Source of the DNA: an uncultured Mycoplasmatota bacterium | Lineage (GTDB): Bacteria > Bacillota_I > Bacilli_A > RF39 > UBA660 | Length of the DNA: 33,843 nt | Direction of reading: 5' to 3' | NCBI GenBank assembly: GCA_900546245.1 | Contig: URBY01000013.1 | Span: forward strand, 1-33,843 | Part shown: positions 7,296 to 14,637 of the stretch, piece after piece | Position numbering within the stretch: the stretch's first letter is position 1 | How the letters are laid out: the number at the start of each line of letters is the position of its first letter | Notes under the pieces: model-generated | Told to the model about the DNA's origin: nothing | What the model saw: the letters and a program-made list of their open reading frames with translations, nothing else | Databases searched by the model: none | Translations under genes and position numbers: made by a program

Positions 7296-9053
7296 TTAAA
7301 CCGCTCTTTTAAATAGTTTATCTAATTCATATTTTGGATAATGTATTATTGTTGGCCTACCATGTGCACAATTAAATGGATTCTCGCACTTTTTTAACCT
7401 TTCAATTAAAGTCTTCATTTCTTCCATAGATATTGGATCACCTGCTTTAATAGATGCTTTACATGCCATCATTGCAGAAATACTATCATTAAATCTTTCT
7501 AAATCAAAATTCTTATTCATAGTTATTATCTTTTCTAGGCAGTTTCTAATAAATACTTCTTCTAAACCTTCTTTAAACCAAGTAGGATGTGCTTTAACAA
7601 TAAATGAATTCATACCAAATTCTTCAATATCAATACCTAGACTTTTTATAAAATCCATATGTTCTTTTATTATTAAAAATTCTTCCTTAGGATATTCTAA
7701 ATTTATTGGAAATAACATACTTATTGTATCTTTAGTAGGATTTGCCATTGCTTTTTTATATTTTTCATAATTTATTCTTTCTGCCGCAGCATGTTGATCC
7801 ATCAAATACATTCCTTTTTCACTATGACATACAATATATACACCAAGTACTTGTCCAACAGGTTCCATAAGTGGAAACTCTCTTTTTTGTTCTTCTTTGG
7901 TTTCTGTTGGTTGATAGTTATAATCATTTTCTTCTTCTTTTATAATATTGTCATTAGATGAAAAATCAAGTACATATTCTTTTACTTCTTTTTTTTCTTC
8001 CTCATTAACATTAATAGTTTCTACTATATTATCAACTTTTACACTAGAATTATCTACTGTAGGCGCTAAAAAGTGAGAATTTAATGCTTCTTTAATCTTT
8101 TCAAAAACTAAATTTTTTAAATCATCAAAATTACTAAATTTAATATCCATTTTTGATGGATGAACATTAACATCTGTTAATGACGGATCAACATCAATAT
8201 TTAAAACTACTACTGGATATCTATTATCAAATTTATATTTATGATATGCATCATTTATTACTTTATTAAGTTCTGAATTTCTAACTACTCTTCCATTTAC
8301 AATAGTTATTATATGATTTCTATTAGACTTAGTAATTTCAGGAAGTGATACATAACCATATACTTCATAATCATTTGTTTCACCTTTAACTAAAAGCATT
8401 TTTTTAGAAGTTTTAACTCCATATATATCATTTATTGTCTTAAGTAGATTTCCACTTCCACTAGTTTTAAGTACAACATTACCATCATTAATAAGTGTAA
8501 ACCTAATATTTGTATGAGATAGTGCTTCTCTACTTACAACCTGCGTAACATTAGCAAGTTCTGTATATAAACTATTTAAATATTTAAGTCTAGCAGGTGT
8601 ATTATAAAATAAATCTTTTACTTCTATAATAGTACCTCTTCTCATTTCACCATTTTCTTTTTTTACTAAATCTCCTGCTTCAAGTGTATAAATAACGCTA
8701 TCTACTCCATCACAAGAAGATATAACAACATTTGATACACTTGCGATTGATGGAAGAGCTTCACCTCTAAATCCTAATGTATTTATATTAAATAAATCAT
8801 CTTCATCTTTAATCTTACTAGTTGCATGTGAACCAAAACAAAGAAGTGCATCATCTTTATCCATTCCAATACCATTATCAGTTACTTTTATTGATTTTAC
8901 ACCTGATGATTTTAATTCTATTTTAATCTCTGTTGCTTTAGCATCAATACTATTTTCTACAAGTTCTTTAACAACTGATGCACATTTTTCTACTACTTCA
9001 CCAGCTGCTATTTTATTTGCGAGTGATTCACTCATTACTCTTATTTTTCCCAT
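7296..9053 (-). CDS. mutL: DNA mismatch repair endonuclease MutL
   Basis: 585 residues. The N-terminal GHKL ATPase has KIAAGEVVEKCASVVKELVE, ENSIDA, DNGIGM, GFRGEALPSI and NTPARLKYL, then the transducer domain. An acidic linker (about 340-390) leads to the C-terminal dimerisation and endonuclease domain, with the complete DQHA-X2-E-X4-E motif (DQHAAAERINYE), the ACKASIKAG block and CAHGRP near the end, here with Ala where Pro is usual. MutL links mismatch recognition by MutS to strand nicking. No mutS lies in the window. First gene of the four-gene operon; its start ATG is preceded by AGGTG nearby. Confidence 0.97.
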   Translation of the reverse strand: MGKIRVMSESLANKIAAGEVVEKCASVVKELVENSIDAKATEIKIELKSSGVKSIKVTDNGIGMDKDDALLCFGSHATSKIKDEDDLFNINTLGFRGEALPSIASVSNVVISSCDGVDSVIYTLEAGDLVKKENGEMRRGTIIEVKDLFYNTPARLKYLNSLYTELANVTQVVSREALSHTNIRFTLINDGNVVLKTSGSGNLLKTINDIYGVKTSKKMLLVKGETNDYEVYGYVSLPEITKSNRNHIITIVNGRVVRNSELNKVINDAYHKYKFDNRYPVVVLNIDVDPSLTDVNVHPSKMDIKFSNFDDLKNLVFEKIKEALNSHFLAPTVDNSSVKVDNIVETINVNEEEKKEVKEYVLDFSSNDNIIKEEENDYNYQPTETKEEQKREFPLMEPVGQVLGVYIVCHSEKGMYLMDQHAAAERINYEKYKKAMANPTKDTISMLFPINLEYPKEEFLIIKEHMDFIKSLGIDIEEFGMNSFIVKAHPTWFKEGLEEVFIRNCLEKIITMNKNFDLERFNDSISAMMACKASIKAGDPISMEEMKTLIERLKKCENPFNCAHGRPTIIHYPKYELDKLFKRAV

Positions 9054-9076
9054 ATACTACACCTACTTACTACTTA

Positions 9077-9085
9077 ATTATAACA
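9077..9085 (-). promoter_or_regulatory. Extended -10 promoter of the mutL operon
   Basis: On the minus strand, TGTTATAAT (extended -10 TGnTATAAT) lies 24 bases before the mutL start. No good -35 is seen, which is normal for extended -10 promoters. Confidence 0.5.
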
Positions 9086-9126
9086 TATTATTTATCATTA
9101 TTTAATATAATATTACAGGTGAAAAT

Positions 9127-10071
9127 ATGAAAATAAACTATAAGAATAAAATATGTAATGATCACTTATATTTAGGAAATAAAATAAATAGTAATTATTT
9201 TGAAGGTTGGTATTTTAAACACGTAAGTAAAAATAAAAAATATTCATTATCTTTTATAATAGGTATTTCTAAATCAAATAAAGAAGAAGTTTTTATACAA
9301 GTAATAGAAAATATAACTAATAAATCTTATTATATTAAATATGATATTAAAGATTTTGAATATAGTAATGATCCTTTTTATATAAAAATTAAAAATAATT
9401 ATTTTTCTCTTGATAAAATAGTAATTGATATTAATGATAAAATTACTATAAAAGGAATAATAAATTATTCTAATTTAACTAAAATAAATAAAAATATATA
9501 TTCACCTAATATTATGGGTCCATTTGCTTACCTAACTAATATGGAATGTAATCACTCTGTTATTAGTTTAAGACATAAACTAAATGGGCAAATAAATATT
9601 AATAACAATACAATTAATTTTGATAATGGAACTGGATATATAGAAAAAGATTATGGAAATAGTTTTCCTAAAAAATATATATGGCTTCAAGATAATACAA
9701 ATAAAAACAGTAGTATATTTTTTTCTATGGCACATATTCCTATATTAAAATTTGGATTTACTGGCATAATAAGCATACTTGAAGTAAATAAAAAACAATA
9801 TAGATTTGCTAGTTACTATTTTTCTAGAGTAAATTTAAAAAAAATAAATGATAATAAATATATAATTACAGTTAAACAAGGACTAAAAAAAATTATAATA
9901 AATCTTAATTATTATAAGTCTAATAAATTATCTTCTCCAGTTAATGGAAATATGAATGGAGTAATAAAAGAAAGTTTAAATAGTAAATGCACCATTTCAT
10001 TATATAAACTAAATAAAAAAATATTTGAAGATGTCTTTACTTCATGTGCAGCAGAAGTATTTAATTACTAA
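9127..10071 (+). CDS. Tocopherol cyclase-like family protein
   Basis: 314 residues. It matches the bacterial tocopherol-cyclase-like family: an early FEGWYFKHV block at about residues 25-33 (the GWY signature), the central GPFAYLTNMECNHSVISL block, and GTGYIEKDYGNSFPKKYIWLQ around residues 168-190, a segment typical of this family. In plants and cyanobacteria relatives close the chromanol ring of vitamin E; the many Firmicutes members have no known activity and live in genomes without tocopherol synthesis. No signal peptide. RBS AGGTGAAAAT just before the ATG. Divergent from mutL. The family call is firm; the reaction is unknown. Confidence 0.78.
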   Translation: MKINYKNKICNDHLYLGNKINSNYFEGWYFKHVSKNKKYSLSFIIGISKSNKEEVFIQVIENITNKSYYIKYDIKDFEYSNDPFYIKIKNNYFSLDKIVIDINDKITIKGIINYSNLTKINKNIYSPNIMGPFAYLTNMECNHSVISLRHKLNGQININNNTINFDNGTGYIEKDYGNSFPKKYIWLQDNTNKNSSIFFSMAHIPILKFGFTGIISILEVNKKQYRFASYYFSRVNLKKINDNKYIITVKQGLKKIIINLNYYKSNKLSSPVNGNMNGVIKESLNSKCTISLYKLNKKIFEDVFTSCAAEVFNY

Positions 10072-10107
10072 AAAAGATAATAACTAACATTAATTATTAT
10101 CTTTTTT
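10071..10107. terminator. Bidirectional terminator between converging genes
   Basis: 13-base inverted repeat AAAAAGATAATAA / TTATTATCTTTTT (10071-10083 and 10094-10106) with extra TAA/TTA pairing inside. T runs occur on both strands. It lies between the tocopherol-cyclase-like gene and the unknown gene ending at 10090. Confidence 0.85.
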
Positions 10108-10926
10108 CATTTCATATTTTTTTATTTGTTCTAATTCATTTTCTAAATTACTTCTATAATTTGATTTAACTATTTCCTCTCTTAAAACTCCAAGTTTTTC
10201 CAAATATTTTTTTAATATTTCTAATTCAAGGCTTGGATTTGATTTTATTCTACTATAATTTTCTATAATACTATTTATATATTCATTTCCTATATTGGAT
10301 AATTTTGTTTGATATTCTTTTTTTGATTCTTCACTCATATTTGGGTCGATTTTATCCATAACTTTCTTTAATTCAAGAAAAAAACCATTTGAAATATTGT
10401 TATTACTTGTTTTAAAATTTGTATTTTCTTTTTTTGGTTCTTCAGGTAATTTAAGGTTAGCTAGTTTCGTTGATTTTAACAATTCAATCATATAATCACA
10501 ATCAATATCTGCTTCTGCAAAAGTGGTATTATTTATACAATTTAATTGACGTTGTATATAAAATATATCAGCTTTAGTTAAATATCTTTTATTATTATTT
10601 TTCAAATAATACTCTAATGATGTTTTCGCTACCAATACACTTTGTCCAATCGAACATGAAGGATACAAGCAATCTTGTGGTCTAATCGATATATTTTCAC
10701 CCGATTTTATACTATAAAAACGCTTATCACCATACTTCCCTGTTTCTTCGCGTAAAACTTCCAAATGTGGTGGAATTAAATAAAGTCTATCATATTTAAA
10801 ATAACTAACATCACATATAAATGCTACTGATAAATCTTCGATAGGATATTTTTTTACCGCTTGTTCTGTATTTACTACAGGATTAACTTTATTATCTATT
10901 TTTTTATTTTTTCTTCTAAAAAGCAT
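10090..10926 (-). CDS. Unknown two-part protein downstream of uvrC
   Basis: 278 residues, family not recognised. Residues 1-30 are basic and polar (MLFRRKNKK start). Residues 30-150 form a compact, possibly beta-rich domain with three Cys near QDCLYPSCSIG and INC. After a polar linker (160-185), the C-terminal part (about 185-278) is charged and helical, possibly coiled coil. No signal peptide or membrane helix. AAGGAGGTTATAATAATATG gives a strong Shine-Dalgarno. uvrC ends 63 bases upstream. The N-terminal domain has slightly more G+C than its surroundings. The Cys residues could bind a metal, but spacing is not diagnostic. Confidence 0.65.
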   Translation of the reverse strand: MLFRRKNKKIDNKVNPVVNTEQAVKKYPIEDLSVAFICDVSYFKYDRLYLIPPHLEVLREETGKYGDKRFYSIKSGENISIRPQDCLYPSCSIGQSVLVAKTSLEYYLKNNNKRYLTKADIFYIQRQLNCINNTTFAEADIDCDYMIELLKSTKLANLKLPEEPKKENTNFKTSNNNISNGFFLELKKVMDKIDPNMSEESKKEYQTKLSNIGNEYINSIIENYSRIKSNPSLELEILKKYLEKLGVLREEIVKSNYRSNLENELEQIKKYEMKKDNN

Positions 10927-10989
10927 ATTATTATAACCTCCTTATAAATTATAATATCATAAATCAAAACTTATGTCTATTTCTTATTT

Positions 10990-12765
10990 CTATTCTTCTT
11001 CTTTTAAATATTCTCTTAATGACTGAACAACTTCTTCTGGAAGTACTTTTTTTAATTCTTCATCACTAGCATTTTTTATACCTGTTAAATTTTTAAATTC
11101 TTTAATTAATGCTTTTCTTCTTTTTTCACCTATTCCAGGAATATTATCTAGTACTGATGAAAGTGATCCTTTACTTCTTATTTCTTTATGATAACTAATC
11201 GCAAATCTATGAACTTCTTCACTTATTTTTTCTAAGAAATGAAATAAATTACTATCCTTTTCTATTTCAATTTCTTTTTCATCTGAAACAAGTGCACATA
11301 TTCTATGTTTATCATTCTTTTGCATACCATAAACAGGTATATCTAAACATAAATTATCAAGTATTTCCTTACACGCATTTATTTGAATAAGTCCACCATC
11401 AACTAATATTAAATCTGGTTTAATTAAATTATCATTAATTACTCTTGAGTATCTTCTTTCTATTACTTCTTGCATTAGGTGATAATCATCTTTTGCATCA
11501 CTCTTTATTTTATACTTTCTATAATCTTTTTTACTTGCTCTTCCATCTACAAATACAACCATACCACTTACAGTATAGGTACCAAATAAATGTGAGTTAT
11601 CAAATGATTCAATCCTATGAATAGTAAATCCTAACTTTTCACTTAATTCTTCATTCGCTTTTAGACTTCTATCTAAATCATTTTTAATTAAATCAAATTT
11701 TTCCATTATCTTTATTTTAGCATTTTCTTCTGCCATATCTATTAAATGTTTTTTTACTCCCTTACTTGGAGATAATACTTTTACACCTAGTGCATCTGAT
11801 AAAAGATCTAAGTCTAAGAAATCTGGTACAAGGATTTCTTTAGGTAAATCATTATTTTCATAAAACGATAATATAAAGTTATTTAAACATTCTTCTTTTT
11901 CTTCATTTTGTTCATAAATATAACTATTTCTTTCAACTAATTGTCCACTTCTAGAATGAAATACCTGCATAGATATATAACCTTTATATTCATAAGCATT
12001 AAATATATCTCTATTTACATTATCAGTTAAATCTATTTTTTGTTTTTCAAGTACTTTATCTATATAATCTAATAATTCTTTTATTTCTCCTGCCTTTTCA
12101 AAATTTAATTTTTCTGATGCGTCATACATATCTTTTTTTAACTTAATTACTATATCATTATAATTACCATTTAAAAAGGACGTTATTTCTTTTACCATTT
12201 CTTCGCATTTTTCTTTATCTACATTTTTAGTACAATATCCAAGACACTCACCTATATGATAATATAAACATGGTTTATCAGGAAATGTTTTACATTTTCT
12301 AAGAGGATATATTCTATTTAACATATTTACAATACTTCTTGCGGCATATGAACTAGGATATGGTCCAAATAATTTAACATCTTTTTTTACTCTTTTATGT
12401 CTTGGTCTTACAATATCAAGTTTTGGATATGGAATAGTTGTAAGCGCTATATATGGATATGATTTATCATCTCTAAAAATAATATTATATTTAGGATCAT
12501 ATTTCTTTATTAAGTTAATTTCTAAAAGAAATGCCTCTTTTTCTGACTCTGTAACTATATATTCAAATGTTGATATATTTGAAACAAGTGCTTTTGTTTT
12601 ACCTGTTTTCTCTCCTCTAAAATAACTACTTACTCTATTTTTAAGTATTTTTGCTTTACCTACATAAATAACCTTACCTGTATTATCTTTCATAAGATAA
12701 CAACCTGGTTTTCTAGGTAATAATGCAAGTTTACTTTGTATATGTTTTTTTGTATTTTCATCCAT
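10990..12765 (-). CDS. uvrC: UvrABC excinuclease subunit C
   Basis: 591 residues from the preferred start. N-terminal GIY-YIG nuclease (KPGCYLMKDNTGKVIYVGKA) for the 3' incision. Then a Cys-containing block with CKTFPDKPCLYYHIGECLGYC, a UVR helical domain around residues 200-235, the RNase-H-like 5'-incision domain with ESFDNSH and LILVDGGLIQINA, and C-terminal helix-hairpin-helix motifs (DNIPGIGEKRRKAL). UvrC cuts both sides of bulky lesions after UvrAB loading. The second ATG, at 12765, is chosen because GAAGGA lies nine bases upstream, while it abuts the first ATG at 12774. The toxin-antitoxin pair upstream ends 37 bases away with no obvious terminator. Confidence 0.97.
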   Translation of the reverse strand: MDENTKKHIQSKLALLPRKPGCYLMKDNTGKVIYVGKAKILKNRVSSYFRGEKTGKTKALVSNISTFEYIVTESEKEAFLLEINLIKKYDPKYNIIFRDDKSYPYIALTTIPYPKLDIVRPRHKRVKKDVKLFGPYPSSYAARSIVNMLNRIYPLRKCKTFPDKPCLYYHIGECLGYCTKNVDKEKCEEMVKEITSFLNGNYNDIVIKLKKDMYDASEKLNFEKAGEIKELLDYIDKVLEKQKIDLTDNVNRDIFNAYEYKGYISMQVFHSRSGQLVERNSYIYEQNEEKEECLNNFILSFYENNDLPKEILVPDFLDLDLLSDALGVKVLSPSKGVKKHLIDMAEENAKIKIMEKFDLIKNDLDRSLKANEELSEKLGFTIHRIESFDNSHLFGTYTVSGMVVFVDGRASKKDYRKYKIKSDAKDDYHLMQEVIERRYSRVINDNLIKPDLILVDGGLIQINACKEILDNLCLDIPVYGMQKNDKHRICALVSDEKEIEIEKDSNLFHFLEKISEEVHRFAISYHKEIRSKGSLSSVLDNIPGIGEKRRKALIKEFKNLTGIKNASDEELKKVLPEEVVQSLREYLKEEE

Positions 12766-12802
12766 ATTAATCATTCCTTCTAAATTAAAAAGATAAAAAT
12801 GT

Positions 12803-13090
12803 TTATTTTTTATATATACATATTTTATCTTTTTCTATGTTTTCTTTTAACTTTTCACCAATAAGATTCATATCAACAACATCAAATGTATAAATGCATC
12901 TTAATTCATCTAGTTCTCTTTTTAATTTTAATGTAACATCACCTTTTTGCACTATTGCAATATCTATATCTGATTTATCATTATAATCCCCTCTTGCTCT
13001 TGATCCAAAAAGATAAACACATTCAATATTTTCATATTTTTTTATAACATTAATTATATCATTAAATACTTCTTTTTTTAGTCCATACAT
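12803..13090 (-). CDS. MNT-type nucleotidyltransferase antitoxin
   Basis: 95 residues, the size of minimal nucleotidyltransferases. The GSX10DXD motif is intact: Gly29-Ser30 in LFGSRARGDYNDKSDIDIAI with Asp41 and Asp43; a third carboxylate is likely Asp70 or Asp73 in FDVVDM. In characterised HEPT/MNT systems, MNT is the antitoxin and blocks HEPT by adding AMP residues to a Tyr in the HEPT active-site motif. It starts one base after the partner's stop codon, so the two are translationally coupled. Founders of this paired family were first described as HI0073/HI0074-type proteins. Alternative: a general nucleotidyltransferase without toxin function. Confidence 0.82.
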   Translation of the reverse strand: MYGLKKEVFNDIINVIKKYENIECVYLFGSRARGDYNDKSDIDIAIVQKGDVTLKLKRELDELRCIYTFDVVDMNLIGEKLKENIEKDKICIYKK

Positions 13091-13091
13091 T

Positions 13092-13505
13092 TTAAGATAC
13101 TTCCTTTATTCTTTTTATAAATTTTTCGAATTCTAAAACATATTTATTAACTATATTATCTTTTATTCTATTTGCAGTATTTTCATCATATGTATGTGAT
13201 GTTAAATTTCTATCTTCTAGTATATCAAGCCAAAGTTCACCATTTTCTATTAAATCTTGTTTATATGATTCTTTTATTACACTTCTTGGTGAATATACTT
13301 CTAACACCAAGTTTTCATCTAAGTACTTTTTCATAAGTTTCCAAGACAATTCTGTTACAAATTCAAATCTTTGAATAATTGAATCCCTAAGGCCATCTTT
13401 TATTATTCTATCTTTTTCTTTTTCATATGCATCAATAATTATTTTTAAATTTTCAAAAACCTTTTCTAATTGTTTAATCTTGTCATTAATAGATATAATA
13501 ATCAC
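13092..13505 (-). CDS. HEPT-domain toxin, HI0074-like
   Basis: 137 residues, all helical, matching the nucleotidyltransferase substrate-binding (HI0074-like) branch of HEPT proteins: GLRDSIIQRFEFVTELSWKLMKKYL, YSPRSVIKESY and LWLDILEDRNLTSHTYDE. The RX4HXY motif is complete (Arg99, His104, Tyr106); in HEPT toxins Arg/His are RNase residues and the Tyr is AMPylated by the MNT partner. The start is uncertain: the annotated GTG at 13505 follows AAAGGA by only one base, and a TATAAT with extended TG at 13518-13526 would put the transcript start almost on the RBS. A non-ATG codon slightly downstream is possible. Divergent from the YigZ-like gene. Confidence 0.8.
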   Translation of the reverse strand: MIIISINDKIKQLEKVFENLKIIIDAYEKEKDRIIKDGLRDSIIQRFEFVTELSWKLMKKYLDENLVLEVYSPRSVIKESYKQDLIENGELWLDILEDRNLTSHTYDENTANRIKDNIVNKYVLEFEKFIKRIKEVS

Positions 13506-13567
13506 ATCCTTTATTAAATTATATCATATTTTTATAAATTATAGTATAATTGTTTTAGGTGAAAAGA

Positions 13568-13948
13568 ATGTATATTATAGATAAGAATGCTGAAAATGAA
13601 ATAATTATTAAAAAATCAAGATTTATTACAAAACTATATTATATTGAAGATGTAAACAAAGTTAATCATATTATTAATGAACTAAAAAAAGAATACAAAA
13701 AATGTACTCATATTTGTTACTCATATATTATAGGACCAAATGCTAAAGCAGTTGATGATGGTGAACCATCTGGTACAGCTGGTAAACCTATTTTAAATGT
13801 ACTTCAAAAAAAAGATGTGACTAATGTTTTATGTGTTGTTATTAGATATTTTGGTGGAATTAAATTAGGTGCTGGTGGTCTTGTTAGAGCATATACTAAA
13901 AGTGCTTCAGAAGTAATAAAATTAGTTAATTTAACACAAAAAAAATAA
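13568..13948 (+). CDS. YigZ/IMPACT (UPF0029) family protein, short form
   Basis: 126 residues. The whole protein is the N-terminal UPF0029 domain: KKSRFITKLYYIED at residues 12-25, the family signature VDDGEPSGTAGKPIL at about 65-80, and IRYFGGIKLGAGGLVRAYTKSA at 94-115. Full-length YigZ proteins are about 200 residues with a second ferredoxin-like domain, which is missing here; the gene ends naturally at a TAA inside a terminator, so this is a short form rather than an obvious frameshift. Relatives bind ribosomes or translation factors (IMPACT/GCN1 link), but the bacterial role is unclear. The ATG at 13568 is chosen over GTG 13559 because AGGTGAAA precedes it. Confidence 0.85.
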   Translation: MYIIDKNAENEIIIKKSRFITKLYYIEDVNKVNHIINELKKEYKKCTHICYSYIIGPNAKAVDDGEPSGTAGKPILNVLQKKDVTNVLCVVIRYFGGIKLGAGGLVRAYTKSASEVIKLVNLTQKK

Positions 13949-13970
13949 GTTTTTTAAAAACTTATTTTTT
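13941..13970. terminator. Bidirectional terminator
   Basis: Perfect 14-base inverted repeat AAAAATAAGTTTTT / AAAAACTTATTTTT (13941-13954 and 13956-13969), overlapping the stop codons of both converging genes. T tracts lie on both strands. Confidence 0.85.
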
Positions 13971-14210
13971 ATATAAAATTTTAGCATCTAATTGATCATG
14001 TAATCTATCTAATAGATTACCTCTTTTTTTTGTTATTACTTTTAAATATTCTATATATTCAGTTTTTTGATCTAATGGATTTTTTTTATACTCTTCTATA
14101 GAAAGATCAATTATATTGCTAATATAACCAATTTTAATAATTTTTTCTTCTATAGTCTCTTCATTTAATTTATCTAAATACTTTGTTATATCAATTAACA
14201 TATCTAACAT
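13962..14210 (-). CDS. Small unknown protein, second of a pair
   Basis: 82 residues, highly charged and probably all helical, beginning MLDMLIDITKYLDKLNEE and ending LHDQLDAKILYKK. No membrane segment, no Cys, no recognised domain. AGGAGTGAT precedes the ATG at 14210. It follows the other small gene by ten bases, so the two share one transcript. The size and pairing resemble accessory regulator or small toxin-antitoxin-like pairs, but nothing in the sequence proves it. Confidence 0.6.
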   Translation of the reverse strand: MLDMLIDITKYLDKLNEETIEEKIIKIGYISNIIDLSIEEYKKNPLDQKTEYIEYLKVITKKRGNLLDRLHDQLDAKILYKK

Positions 14211-14220
14211 AATATCACTC

Positions 14221-14439
14221 CTAATTTAAATAAATTAGAGGAATAGAATCAACATCTGTTTCATTTTCAGGGTATACTCTTTCCGTTAATATTTTGTGAC
14301 ATTCTAGGAAAAAATTTGCATCTTTGATTTCTTTACTTCCACAATTATCCTTTTTAATTAAACTCATTAATTTTTTTAATTTTAAACTACATTCTTCTAG
14401 TTTTTCTTCATCTGTTTTTTCTACTACAACTTTATTCAT
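14221..14439 (-). CDS. Small unknown protein, first of a pair
   Basis: 72 residues, acidic and Lys-rich, predicted helical: MNKVVVEKTDEEKLEECSLK, then a Cys-Gly at the middle (KKDNCGSKE) and FFLECHKILTERVYPENE near the end. Three Cys in 72 residues is more than the neighbours have. No known domain. GAAGGGATG sits just upstream of the ATG and a good promoter (14467-14495) lies 28 bases further up, so this is the lead gene of a two-gene unit. Confidence 0.6.
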   Translation of the reverse strand: MNKVVVEKTDEEKLEECSLKLKKLMSLIKKDNCGSKEIKDANFFLECHKILTERVYPENETDVDSIPLIYLN

Positions 14440-14466
14440 AATATCATCCCTTCATAAGTAAGTGAT

Positions 14467-14495
14467 ATATTAACACATTATTCAAATAAAGTCAA
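14467..14495 (-). promoter_or_regulatory. Sigma-A promoter of the small-gene pair
   Basis: On the minus strand: TTGACT (14490-14495), a 17-base spacer, TAATAT (14467-14472). It predicts a short 5' leader ending in the GAAGGG Shine-Dalgarno of the gene starting at 14439. Confidence 0.65.
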
Positions 14496-14573
14496 AATTA
14501 TTTATGTTTTTTTCACCATTATTTTATTTACTACATAAAAATATATAATGAGTAAACATATTAATTCTGCTAT

Positions 14574-14622
14574 TTTAAAGTGCAAATATTGCACTTTAAA
14601 CATTCTTTTTTTGCACTTTAAA
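14574..14622. repeat. Triple TTGCACTTTAAA motif
   Basis: TTTAAAGTGCAA at 14574-14585 and TTGCACTTTAAA at 14589-14600 form a perfect inverted repeat with a 3-base centre. A third identical copy, TTGCACTTTAAA, is at 14611-14622, 22 bases (two helical turns) from the second. It lies just downstream of the HigA-like gene and about 80 bases upstream of the small-gene promoter. The symmetry and helical spacing suit an operator; no T run follows, so it is not a standard terminator. Confidence 0.7.
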
Positions 14623-14637
14623 AATTTAACAATTTTA

